Shown: positions 15,159 through 23,422 of the stretch, in pieces
How positions within the stretch are numbered: the first letter of the stretch is position 1
Layout: every line of letters begins with the position of its first letter
Assembly: GCF_018070075.1 (NCBI RefSeq)
Contig: NZ_JAGPXE010000010.1
Location: 1 to 64,000 of the forward strand
From: Saccharopolyspora endophytica
GTDB lineage: Bacteria > Actinomycetota > Actinomycetes > Mycobacteriales > Pseudonocardiaceae
DNA length: 64,000 nt
Reading direction: 5' to 3'
The notes under the pieces: model-generated
The model's input: the letters and a program-made list of their open reading frames with translations, nothing else
What the model was told of the DNA's origin: nothing
Databases searched by the model: none
Position numbers and translations under genes: made by a program

Positions 15159-15434
15159 ATGGGCGACGACACCGACACTGCATCAGCCTCGTTCGAGAGT
15201 TGGCTGAACAGGAACAGTCAGGACGTCAGCGAGGCCATCAGGCGCGGAACCGATCGCGGTCTGTACGCCTGGTGCGCGGACAAGCCGATCACCACCGAGT
15301 CTGCCATCGAAGAAGGCGCTAAAGCCGCCGTGAAGGCATGGATGGATGAGAATCCCGCCGTGGTTGGCTCCGCCATTGAGAAGGCGGTGCGCGGCTACCT
15401 CGACGACAACGGGATGCCGGAATCCGAACGGTGA
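15159..15434 (+). CDS. Small acidic hypothetical protein next to toxin-locus scar
   Basis: A 91-residue protein from ATG 15159 with AGGGGAG upstream, 25 bases after the collapsed toxin/immunity scar and on the same strand. It is acidic and helical, with a repeated A-I-E-E/K-G/A-x-K/R-A pattern (SAIEEGAKAAVKAWMDENPA; SAIEKAVRGYLDD) suggesting two similar helices. It may have belonged to the lost toxin locus; the intact trio at 45-47 kb has no equivalent directly behind it. Confidence 0.65.
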   Translation: MGDDTDTASASFESWLNRNSQDVSEAIRRGTDRGLYAWCADKPITTESAIEEGAKAAVKAWMDENPAVVGSAIEKAVRGYLDDNGMPESER

Positions 15435-15456
15435 CGAGGGGGCTCCGCCGCAGGCG

Positions 15457-15879
15457 GTATCGCCAGGTAACCCGTTTGAGGAATCGCCGGTGTAGACCCC
15501 GCGTGGGAAGCCGGTCGCGAGCACGATCTCGGGCAGGGCCGCGGTCAGCGTGGCCGCCAGGTGCCGGTGATCGGGATGTACGTCCTCTAGCGGATGCGTG
15601 ATGACGATCTCGGGACGGGTCGCGTCGAGCAAGTCGTGCAGCGTGGTCGCATTGACGGTCGGGTACGGCTGGTGGCCCGTGGCCCCAGCACGTGTGCGGC
15701 TGCAGCAGCTTCCGCGTTGCGCGTGGCATCGGCGTGTTCGGGAACCGCGATGGTCACGGCAGCGCCTGCCTGAGCGAGATGAGCGAGCGTTCCGCCGGCC
15801 CCACAGCTCGGCGTCGTCAGGGTGGGCCATGACCGTGAGCACCGACGCCGGGCGGGTTGCGGGGGTTTGAGTCGATCAC
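15457..15879 (-). pseudogene. Broken PIG-L (LmbE-like) deacetylase
   Basis: GTG 15879 overlaps the exonuclease stop. The first frame gives TVMAHPDDAELW, the metal-binding AHPDD motif of PIG-L de-N-acetylases. After a shift a second frame gives GGTLAHLAQAGAAVTIAVPE. After another shift the third gives RPEIVITHPLEDVHPDHRHL, with the second histidine motif. The C-terminal part is missing. At least two indels plus truncation make it non-functional. Intact members remove acetyl groups from N-acetylglucosaminyl substrates such as the mycothiol precursor. Confidence 0.75.
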
Positions 15880-16727
15880 CACAGCTCCAGCTTCTCGATC
15901 ACTTCGGCTGGCTTGAGCAACTCACCGCCGGCGTCACCGGTCGGTTCTAGGGGCAGAGGCAGGTCGGTGCGCATGCGGATGAGGTCACGCCAGGCCAAGA
16001 CGTGCTGCCACTGGTGCTCGACGAGCTTCCCCTTGGCACCGGCACCGGTGAGCCGACCGGAGGCCGGCAGGTCATCAAGGCTGAGCCCTCCGTCGAGAAG
16101 CCGGGCAGCGGTGGCCGCGCCGATGCCGCGGACGCCGGGAATGTTGTCGGCGGGATCGCCTTTCAGCGCGCAGAAGGATGGCCATTGCGCTGGACCGACG
16201 CCGTAGCGGGCGGCCACGTCGTCGGGGCCGATGTGCCTCTTGCCGGGGTGCATCGCCGTGTTGAGCACTCGGACCTGCTCATTGAGCAGCTGGTAGTAGT
16301 CGCGGTCGGTGGAGAAGATCCATGCGGGTCGGTCACGCGTGTGTGTGATGAGGGTGGCGATGACGTCGTCGGCTTCGGCGGTCTCGATCTCGATCCACGG
16401 GATGCCGTAGAGGTGGAGTCCACGCTGGACTACCGGGATCGCTTCCAGGGCCTTGCGCGCACCGTCGTCGAGCTCCCTGTTTGCCTTGTAGTCGGTATCG
16501 GAGTCCTGGCGTTCGACCGAGCCGTGCTCACCATCGAAGACCACGATCACCTCGGGGACCGCCGGTAGCTCGTCGCGGATCGCGACCCGTAGCAGGGCGA
16601 AGAAGCCGAAGGGGGCGGTGAGGTCACGGGTTTTGTTCCGCGAGCGGATCTCCGCGGGAAACCCGAAGGCTGCTCTCCAGAGCAGGTTGTGGCCGTCGAC
16701 CAGCAACAATGGGACTTGAGCAGGCAT
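15876..16727 (-). CDS. 5'-3' exonuclease (FEN/Pol I N-terminal type)
   Basis: The 283-residue protein matches the PIN-like 5' nuclease fold: LLLVDGHNLLWRAAFG at the start, VVFDGEHGS, the E-A-D-D-V-I metal site, STDRDYYQLL and a helix-hairpin-helix DNA-binding section (GDPADNIPGVRGIGAATAARL). It would remove 5' flaps or RNA primers. The housekeeping enzyme is normally part of DNA polymerase I, so a free-standing copy beside element genes is probably accessory. ATG 16727 and GTG 16730 are both possible starts. The gap to 17010 holds only the palindrome described separately. Confidence 0.88.
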   Translation of the reverse strand: MPAQVPLLLVDGHNLLWRAAFGFPAEIRSRNKTRDLTAPFGFFALLRVAIRDELPAVPEVIVVFDGEHGSVERQDSDTDYKANRELDDGARKALEAIPVVQRGLHLYGIPWIEIETAEADDVIATLITHTRDRPAWIFSTDRDYYQLLNEQVRVLNTAMHPGKRHIGPDDVAARYGVGPAQWPSFCALKGDPADNIPGVRGIGAATAARLLDGGLSLDDLPASGRLTGAGAKGKLVEHQWQHVLAWRDLIRMRTDLPLPLEPTGDAGGELLKPAEVIEKLELW

Positions 16728-16857
16728 CACCGCACCGCCTTTATAAACAACTCGGCGACTGTGGTGGGCTGGAAGTCCCTCGTCCGGTAGTACGCAGCCC
16801 TGGACAGGTGCCGGTAGCCTACCGGATCACCCAGCGTCGCCTCAGCGGTTCCGCAGC

Positions 16858-16889
16858 GAGTGTTCCCCGCGTGCACGCGGGGAACACTC
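16858..16889 (-). terminator. 32-bp perfect palindrome
   Basis: GAGTGTTCCCCGCGTG and its exact complement abut without a spacer. The inner part resembles half of a type I-E CRISPR repeat, but there is only one unit. It lies downstream of the leftward STAND/GNAT operon, so a terminator role is the simplest reading. Confidence 0.55.
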
Positions 16890-17009
16890 GCCGGTCTCGA
16901 CCTAAGGACTCCTGCGGAGAGGGCACGATCACCGCCGCCGCTTCGGAGAGTCAGGCGGGCCCCGAAGCTGAAATGGACGGACTTCGGCGCCTACGCGTGG
17001 GCGTCCGCC

Positions 17010-17486
17010 CTACGTGAGCTGAAGTTCGTAGACAGCTCGGTGCTTGCCAACGCCTTTGTAATCGGAGATTACCGAGACGCCGTTGACGGTCTGGTCACCG
17101 GCGACGTTGGTGAATCCGAGGCGGGTCCAGGTGTGGTGGGCGGGTGTGTTCTCGGGTTCGGAGGTCAGGTAAAGCCGGGTGCAGTTGAAGCGGAGGGCCT
17201 CGTCGCGGACGGCGTTGAGCAGCGCGGTGGTGATGCCGCGACGGCGGTGCTCGGGATGGGTGACGACATCTTGGATGTAGATGTCTTCGGGGTGGTCTTG
17301 GCTACGAAACGCGATGACCGCGCCCACGAGGTCGTCACCGTCGACGGCGACGGGGCACGTGCTGGAGAAGAGGTTGGCGTAGAGCCAGTAGTCGGATTCC
17401 GTGCGGGGACGGACGAAGGGCGTGCCGAGCTTCATCAGGTCGATGACGGCTGGGATGTCGTGCTGGTTGAGGGGCCGGGTTTTCAT
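17010..17486 (-). CDS. GNAT N-acetyltransferase
   Basis: A 158-residue protein with the GNAT fold: an N-terminal strand and helix, IYIQDVVTHPEHRRRGI forming strand 4 and the R-x-x-G-I acetyl-CoA loop, then LYLTSEPENTPAHHTWTRLG for strand 5 and the last helix. It should transfer an acetyl group to an amine or protein substrate. Its ATG overlaps the stop of the large STAND gene by 4 bases (ATGA), so the two are made together. The substrate is unknown; modification of the STAND protein, or release of a modified small molecule, are both possible. Confidence 0.88.
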   Translation of the reverse strand: MKTRPLNQHDIPAVIDLMKLGTPFVRPRTESDYWLYANLFSSTCPVAVDGDDLVGAVIAFRSQDHPEDIYIQDVVTHPEHRRRGITTALLNAVRDEALRFNCTRLYLTSEPENTPAHHTWTRLGFTNVAGDQTVNGVSVISDYKGVGKHRAVYELQLT

Positions 17487-20400
17487 GCTTGCCTTCCGGT
17501 CTGGTGAGCGAGTTCGACGATGTGGGCCGCAGCTGTGATCGGGTCGACGGCATCGGTGACGCTTCGGCCGACGATCAGGATGTCCCAATCCGCGCTGGTG
17601 AGTTGCGTGTGGTCTGCGACGCTGAATCCCCCGCTGACGGCGACGGGCAACCGGGTCCAGGAGCGGAGTGTCTGGGCTTTTTCGAATGCGGTTGCGCTGC
17701 CGATGCCGACGTCGATGTTGGTGGTGATGGCGAATCCGTCGACGCCGGCACGTTCCATGTCGATGACCCATTGGCTGGTCGTGTTGGCGGGAGCGTCGAG
17801 CAGGATTGGGACGCCGAGACGTTGGCCCGCGTCCACTGCTGCGCTCACGCTGGCGGTGGTGGCCGGGCCGATGAGAAGGACGATGTCGGCGCCTGCCTCT
17901 GCGGCAAGCAGAACTTGGTCTCGCCCCCAGTCCGCGGACATCATCTCGGCGACGATGATTGCGTCTGGGACTGCGGTCTTGACCTGTTCGATTGCGCGGA
18001 CGCCAGCTTCTTTGATCAGAGGGTCGCCGATTTCGACGAAGTCTGCCCCGGCCTTGACTGCAGCCTCGGCGATTCCGATGGCGTGATCCACGTCGTGGAC
18101 GTCGAGAGCGATCTGGACTGCGCGCGTGTCTCGTGTCCTGCGGAAACGCTCACGATTTCGCAGCGCGCTCGAGTGAGCAGGTTGTTGGTCGATCTCCGTG
18201 GCTAGTTGGTCTGCTTCTTGACGGACGAGCCAGTGGTCGCTGCGTTGTGCCCGGTGCATGATGGCACGGATACGCGTCGTCGACAGCTCCAGGTAGCCGG
18301 TGCGGACCTCTCTGAGGAGACGAAGAAGCGCACGGTGGTCATCATCCTGGCCTGGACCGGGATCGGTCTCGAGCAAGATTCGAAGCCGGTGCCAACTGGG
18401 CAGCACGTGTTGCGGGCAGTGTTGCCAGCTGGGATCCGCGTCGGTCGTGTTCAAGGCTGTCTGCACGAGCGTGTCGCCTTGGTCGCTGGCGGCACGTTGA
18501 TCGAGGCTGCGGAGCACGAGCTCGCGAACGTGCCAATTGTCGTCGTGCAGGAGAGCGACGACATGGCGCTGTGCCGAGCTTCCCGCCACGCGTGCGCCAG
18601 CGCGGGCTGCGGCGGCGCGGACTTTGTAGTCGGGGTCGTGAGCGAGTCGTTCGAGAACCCTGAGTGATGAGGCGTCCAGCGGAGCACGGTCATCATTGAT
18701 TCCCTCCGCGAGGGCGGCGCGGACTCGCCAGTTCGCATGACCGAGGAAGGCATCGAGGTGGAGGAGGTCCGTCGCGGTCGAGAAGAGATAGAAGTGCCGC
18801 GCGATGAAGATCGCCTCATCGCCAACCGCCAGATCCGCGGCATCGACCAAGTCGCGAGCTTCAGCGATACCGAAGGTGTGCTCCACGAATCTGGTGATGT
18901 CGGGCCACAGGGCCGTGCCGAAGCGCCGCAGTAGAGCGACAAGCCAGGTGGCAAGGCCGGGTCCGAGCGCGGCGGGTACCGATCGAACGTGAAGAAGCGA
19001 ACGGCACAGGTCGAGCGACGGTTCGTGCTCGGCTCGCCGCACAACTTGCCGCAGCAATTCCGGGGTCGCAAACCTGCTGTTGTCAGCCACGGCCATCAAC
19101 AGCGGCAACGTCGACTCGACCGAGGCGGCCGGCGCCGTGGCCACGTACCTGAGCAAATCGGGAGCGATGTTGTCGAGTCGTTGGAATACCAGCTCGGTGA
19201 TGTTTCGGGTGGTACCTGAGGTAGCCGCACGTGCCGTCAAGTCGTTGAGGGTTCGTACGCTGGCGAGGCACCGGCCTTGTGCATGGAGGTAATCGGCGAG
19301 GGCCGTGCTGACGAAAAACTCGCGAAGGATGTCGTGGGTGAACTCGAGCCGGTCGCCGTGTTGGCGTGCGATGTTCCTCGTGACGTGGGCCGGCAGGAGG
19401 GTGGTGTGCGTAGCGCTCACGTGGGTGAGCCCGGGTGTGGCCGCGGGCATCGTGTCTGGAAGTTCTTCGCGGCACTCGAGGTAAGCGTGGTCGGTCAGCA
19501 GCGATACGACGGCGTCGCTGTCGCCGATGATCGCGCGAACGCACTGATCAAGGAGCGCGTACCCGTTGAGGTCGTCCCTCGGTGTCCGTAGCGAGGCCGC
19601 CAACGCGAGCCGCAGGTAGACGGGCGTCCGGGCGAGATTCTGAACTCCGCTGGGCAGCTGGTCGTACGGCGGGGTTTGCTCCGTTCGAGTCTGGTCCCAC
19701 AGCGAACGGGCTTCCGCCGGGGTCCACTGAGCAAGTTCAACACTGCGTCGAGCCGCCGGGCTTTTCGCTGAGGTGTAGATGTTGGCGTGCATCAGCGGGT
19801 ACGCAGTCGTTTCAACGGCCAACGGGCTCCGCATCGCAATGAAGAACCGCAGGTGCGGGGTCGTGACTTGCCGGAGGATCGCTTCGACTTGGCGACCGAT
19901 GAACGCGAAATCGTGGTCGTTGGCTACGCCATCGATGACGACGACACACGGCCGCGAAAGCCCCGCGCACTGCTTTTCGAGCGTGAGGAGAGCATCCTGG
20001 CCAGGAGGTATCGACGCGTAGCGGAGAACTTCGCTCGCCAGGTCAACATGCTCGTCGGTCCACTCAGTCACCGCGAAGATCTGGAGATCCGCATCGTTCG
20101 CACATCGGTCGGCGAGATGGTGTGTTAGCTGCGTTTTCCCTGTTCCAGCTGGACCGGAGAGAAAGAAGACCCGCGTGGCTGAGGACAGGAATGAACCGAA
20201 CGCCTCAACCGCGCTCGCGGGAGCGTAGTACGGCAGTGGGGATACGACATCACCGAGCGAGGCGATGATGTGCCTGGTGCGTGTTGCCGATCCGGCGCCC
20301 AGCTTGCCGGGGGACACGGAGCAGCGGCGGTCGAACCGCTCCCGGTGCTCGTCGGAAAGCCTGTCGAGCTCTCGATTGAGAACTTCCCGGGTCTCGTGAT

Positions 20401-20548
20401 GCAAGGTGCCTTCACGCGTGGCCTTTTCCCAGTTCGCGACGGTGCTCTGCGCGAACCCGAGGTGCTCGGCGAAGGAACGTTGGCTGAGGTGCTGGACTTC
20501 GCGCAGCACCTTGACTTCGTGCGGGCTCCACGTCAGGTCGCGGGTCAC
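17483..20548 (-). CDS. HTH-STAND NTPase-HEAT protein with C-terminal hexulose-phosphate-synthase-like domain
   Basis: The 1021-residue protein starts at GTG 20548, preceded by GGGAGGGA. Visible parts in order: an XRE-type helix-turn-helix (about 8-70); a P-loop NTPase with GPAGTGKT at 132-139, a Walker B-like VVVID near 202-206 and IAMRS near 237; a long helical region; HEAT-like repeats at about 600-720 (HANWRVRAAL, DPDYKVRAAA, DDNWHVRELV); and from about 810 a TIM barrel of the HPS/KGPDC/OMPDC superfamily (ALDVHDVDHAIGIAEAA, VEIGDPLIK, AVSGG, GRSVTDAVDP). The family's D-x-K-x-x-D motif appears here as E868-x-M870-x-x-D873, so the aldolase or decarboxylase chemistry is probably lost. STAND proteins switch on ligand binding, so the barrel may be a sensor for a sugar phosphate or nucleotide. 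It is coupled to a GNAT gene. Confidence 0.85.
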   Translation of the reverse strand: MTRDLTWSPHEVKVLREVQHLSQRSFAEHLGFAQSTVANWEKATREGTLHHETREVLNRELDRLSDEHRERFDRRCSVSPGKLGAGSATRTRHIIASLGDVVSPLPYYAPASAVEAFGSFLSSATRVFFLSGPAGTGKTQLTHHLADRCANDADLQIFAVTEWTDEHVDLASEVLRYASIPPGQDALLTLEKQCAGLSRPCVVVIDGVANDHDFAFIGRQVEAILRQVTTPHLRFFIAMRSPLAVETTAYPLMHANIYTSAKSPAARRSVELAQWTPAEARSLWDQTRTEQTPPYDQLPSGVQNLARTPVYLRLALAASLRTPRDDLNGYALLDQCVRAIIGDSDAVVSLLTDHAYLECREELPDTMPAATPGLTHVSATHTTLLPAHVTRNIARQHGDRLEFTHDILREFFVSTALADYLHAQGRCLASVRTLNDLTARAATSGTTRNITELVFQRLDNIAPDLLRYVATAPAASVESTLPLLMAVADNSRFATPELLRQVVRRAEHEPSLDLCRSLLHVRSVPAALGPGLATWLVALLRRFGTALWPDITRFVEHTFGIAEARDLVDAADLAVGDEAIFIARHFYLFSTATDLLHLDAFLGHANWRVRAALAEGINDDRAPLDASSLRVLERLAHDPDYKVRAAAARAGARVAGSSAQRHVVALLHDDNWHVRELVLRSLDQRAASDQGDTLVQTALNTTDADPSWQHCPQHVLPSWHRLRILLETDPGPGQDDDHRALLRLLREVRTGYLELSTTRIRAIMHRAQRSDHWLVRQEADQLATEIDQQPAHSSALRNRERFRRTRDTRAVQIALDVHDVDHAIGIAEAAVKAGADFVEIGDPLIKEAGVRAIEQVKTAVPDAIIVAEMMSADWGRDQVLLAAEAGADIVLLIGPATTASVSAAVDAGQRLGVPILLDAPANTTSQWVIDMERAGVDGFAITTNIDVGIGSATAFEKAQTLRSWTRLPVAVSGGFSVADHTQLTSADWDILIVGRSVTDAVDPITAAAHIVELAHQTGRQA

Positions 20549-20848
20549 GCAGGGTCCCTCCCACCACGGCATTGCTGCGATCAGAGTATCCGGCCCGGTT
20601 CACTGATCAGAACCGATCACTTCCGGTGCGTCGTCGTCTTCCGGTCTGCCTTGGGTGACGGGCACGGTTAGGCCGTGATCGTCGCGAGACGGCGAAGGTG
20701 AAATACCGGGGGAGAGGACCATGTCGCGGCTGACGGGCGTAGTACGAAAGGCAACGGATAGGCGTTTTCGCTCGCTCTACCTCGGGTGGGGTCCAGGCAT
20801 TGACGCTTGGCTGGGTGCACCGAGCGCGGTGTTGGCGTTGGTGAACGC
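20549..20848. promoter_or_regulatory. Divergent promoter region of STAND and lanthipeptide operons
   Basis: Three hundred bases without a gene separate the leftward STAND gene from the rightward lanthipeptide genes. Around 20611-20630 the imperfect inverted repeat ACTGATC...GATCACT stands out, with another GATCAGA just left of it. Because the STAND protein carries an XRE-type helix-turn-helix, this is a plausible operator. No clear -10/-35 pair can be assigned by eye. Confidence 0.35.
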
Positions 20849-21070
20849 GTGGTGGTGATCCAAGACGGTCAGCTCGCCGTGTTGCTGCGTGAGGTGCAGT
20901 GGGAGATCGATGCTATGGCTTTCGATCTGCCAGCCGGTCGTTGTACGCCTGAGCGTCGCGAGCAGCTGGCCGAGGTGCTGGTCAAACTCGCCGAGGTGCT
21001 CCGGCCACCAATGGTCATCGACAGGCAGACGAGCGCCTCTTCCGTCGCGTCTGACACCCGTGGCACGTGA
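20849..21070 (+). CDS. Small helical protein ahead of lanthipeptide precursor
   Basis: A 73-residue frame beginning with a run of three GTG codons (20849, 20852 or 20855), so the exact start is uncertain. The sequence is VVVIQDGQLAVLLREVQWEI followed by a Leu/Glu/Lys helix, LAEVLVKLAEVLRPP. Its composition and bias are those of a real gene. It stands 89 bases before the precursor gene. It may be a small accessory protein of the cluster; no family is recognised. Confidence 0.5.
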   Translation: MVVIQDGQLAVLLREVQWEIDAMAFDLPAGRCTPERREQLAEVLVKLAEVLRPPMVIDRQTSASSVASDTRGT

Positions 21071-21158
21071 TGGCGCTTCCGCTACGGCGGGAGGTGCCGT
21101 GCGGCCCTGGTCGCGAACCGAGATCGTTTCGCACCCCACGAAAAGTGAAAGGAAAATG

Positions 21159-21338
21159 ATGAGTTCTCCGGCTATTGAGCAGCGCAACCGCCCCGAGACG
21201 GACGGGCTGGCAGAAGGCGACCCGTTCGACCTGGATATCACGTTCATCGAGGGCACTCCGGCCGCAGAGACGGTCTTGATGTGCAGCACCGGGGACGGGT
21301 GTGGTTCCTCCTGCCCGAGTGCGTGCACGACCTCGTAG
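21159..21338 (+). CDS. FxLD-family lanthipeptide precursor peptide
   Basis: The 59-residue peptide (ATG 21159, AAAGGA about 5 bases upstream) has an acidic leader containing DPFDLDITFIE, the FxLD box recognised by the class I dehydratase. The core is TVLMCSTGDGCGSSCPSACT plus two residues. It holds four Cys and seven Ser/Thr for thioether rings, and one Asp-Gly (D46-G47), the usual target of the PCMT-like enzyme in this family. No Gly-Gly or other clear protease site is visible and no peptidase gene lies nearby, so leader removal must come from elsewhere. Confidence 0.9.
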   Translation: MSSPAIEQRNRPETDGLAEGDPFDLDITFIEGTPAAETVLMCSTGDGCGSSCPSACTTS

Positions 21339-21394
21339 AGCTGCCGTCCTGGCGCTGTCCGGTTGAGGTTTTGGCATCAAGAGGCTGGTGAGTG

Positions 21395-23422
21395 ATGACG
21401 CGGTCGCGGGTGAGGTCGTATCGGCGCGCGGGCGCAGCGGTGTTGCGCGCTGCGACCCACGTCCAGGCCCCACCGTTGCCGGAGTGGCCGGGCCAGGGCG
21501 GCACGCTCCAGCAGTGGCAGTCCTGGATGGCGCCGGTGTGGGCCGACGAGGAGTTCCGGCGCGCGGTGACTAGTACGAGCCCGGACTTGGCCTATCGCGT
21601 GGAGGCAGTGTTGGCCGGCCAGTCGATGGACGTGCGACGTGCTCGACGTGCCGGGCTTGCTCTGGCTCGCTACGCAATCCGGTATGGCCACCGGTCCACA
21701 CCGTTCGGCCTGTTCGCGGGGGTCGCGGTCCTTGAGTTCGGTGAGACCGCGGCGGTGCGGGTCGGTGACGGCCACGAGATCGTCACTCGGCCCGCGCCGC
21801 GAGCGGTGGCCGCGCGCATCGCTTCGTGTGAAACCGACGCGGCGCGGATGGCGGCAGTTGAGGTATGCGTGAACCCGCTGGCACAGGTGTGGGGCGAGTG
21901 TGTGCGGGTGCCGGCCGAGGGTGCTTCGGAGTTCTCGCTGGCGGTGACTCCGGCGGTGGCGGTGGTGCTGGAGGCGGCCGCATCCCCGATCAGCCACGAG
22001 GCGTTGCTGGGCAAGCTCGCGGCTGAATTCCCCGACATCCCGACTGAACGGCCAGTCTCGCTCGTGGCCGAGCTGCTTCGGGTAGGGCTGCTCCGCTCTG
22101 CTCTGAGGGCACCGGCCACCGTCATTGACCCGGCCAGCATCGTGCCCGCTGGCGGGGATGAACCAACTGGGCAGGACGCATGTGATGTCCGGTTGGACGC
22201 CGACGTGCGGCTGCCAGAGGCGGTGGGGGTTGAGGTGGAGACCGCGGCGACCGTGTTGGCACGGCTCACCCGGCACCAGCAGGGGACTCCGGCGTGGTGT
22301 GACTACGTCGAACGCTTCTCCGACCGGTGGGGCGAAGGTGTCGAGATCAGCCTGGAACAGCTCATCGATCCCGACCGTGGACTGGGGCTACCGGCAGGAT
22401 TCGGATCGGTCTCAGAGCCTCCGAGGACGATGACGCGACGTGACCGGCTGCTGCTAGAACTCGCGGGTTCTGCGGCGCTCGAAGGCCGCCGGGAGGTGCA
22501 GGTCACCGGTGCGATGATCGAAGAACTCGAAGCCGCCGCAGGATCGTCGCCGTCGAGGCCGGCGCCGCACTTCGAGGTGTGCGCACAGGTGCAGTCCCGT
22601 TCCCGGGAGGCCCTGCAGCGAGGCGGTTTCCGGCTGCGCGTGCAGACGGTGTCACGGGCTGCAGGGTCGATGAGCGGCCGGTTCTGGCACCTCCTCCCGG
22701 AGGTCGCGGGCTATCCGGCTGATCTGCCGACCGTCACACCTGGCGCCAAGCCCGTGCAGCTGTCGTTTCACCCGTGTCGTAGTGACGCCGACCTGCTCAC
22801 CCGCGCACCCCAGGTCCTGCCCGAGGTGCTCAGCGTCGGCGAATTCCGCGGCAGTGACGAGACGGTGCTGCGCCCGGCCGACCTTGTCGTCGGCCTCTCC
22901 GGCGGGCACCTGTATCTGGCGGTCGCGGCGACTGGGCAGCGCATCGAACCGATAGCACCGACGGCGATCAACTTCGTGTGGAACAACTACACCCCACCGA
23001 TTGCCCGGTTCCTCGCCGAGCTCAGCCGAGCCCGCACACCTCAGGTGACGTGGTTCGACTGGGGTGCGGCGTTCACGCTGCCGTTCACCCCGGCCTTGCG
23101 GTACCGACGCAGCATCCTCACCACTGCCCGATGGCTGCTGCGCCCCGCTGCGCTGCCCGATCAGCAGGCATCGACATCTCGGTGGGCGGATGCGCTGCAT
23201 GCCTGGCGGAAGCGAGCCGGGGTACCCGAGCGAGTGCTGCTGGCCGTTGACGATCAGCACCTCCCGCTGGATCTCAGCCGAGAAATGGATCTGGACCTGC
23301 TGCGCACACATCTGCGGACCTCAACGGCGGCCGTCCTGCACGACGCCCCACCGGAGGACGCCAACGGCTGGATCGAAGGCCGCGCACACAGCATCGTCGT
23401 ACCCGTGAGGTCGAACCGATGA
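21395..23422 (+). CDS. lanB: Class I lanthipeptide dehydratase, glutamylation domain (LanB N-terminal)
   Basis: The 675-residue protein corresponds to the Lant_dehydr_N part of LanB, which transfers glutamate from Glu-tRNA to Ser and Thr of the precursor. Recognisable pieces are the RRAGLALARYAIRYGHRSTP-type start with F-G-L-F-A-G-V, the SFHPCRSDADLLTRAPQ stretch and the PADLVVGLSGGHLYL segment. A standard LanB has about 1000 residues; the missing C-terminal elimination domain is encoded separately at the front of the 24571 gene. The start is ATG 21395 (GTG 21392 also possible). LanC overlaps its end by 4 bases. Confidence 0.85.
   Translation: MTRSRVRSYRRAGAAVLRAATHVQAPPLPEWPGQGGTLQQWQSWMAPVWADEEFRRAVTSTSPDLAYRVEAVLAGQSMDVRRARRAGLALARYAIRYGHRSTPFGLFAGVAVLEFGETAAVRVGDGHEIVTRPAPRAVAARIASCETDAARMAAVEVCVNPLAQVWGECVRVPAEGASEFSLAVTPAVAVVLEAAASPISHEALLGKLAAEFPDIPTERPVSLVAELLRVGLLRSALRAPATVIDPASIVPAGGDEPTGQDACDVRLDADVRLPEAVGVEVETAATVLARLTRHQQGTPAWCDYVERFSDRWGEGVEISLEQLIDPDRGLGLPAGFGSVSEPPRTMTRRDRLLLELAGSAALEGRREVQVTGAMIEELEAAAGSSPSRPAPHFEVCAQVQSRSREALQRGGFRLRVQTVSRAAGSMSGRFWHLLPEVAGYPADLPTVTPGAKPVQLSFHPCRSDADLLTRAPQVLPEVLSVGEFRGSDETVLRPADLVVGLSGGHLYLAVAATGQRIEPIAPTAINFVWNNYTPPIARFLAELSRARTPQVTWFDWGAAFTLPFTPALRYRRSILTTARWLLRPAALPDQQASTSRWADALHAWRKRAGVPERVLLAVDDQHLPLDLSREMDLDLLRTHLRTSTAAVLHDAPPEDANGWIEGRAHSIVVPVRSNR

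Noticed and set aside
16858..16889. CRISPR array of type I-E
   Set aside because: Only one repeat-like unit, perfectly palindromic, with no second repeat or spacer and no cas gene in the window.
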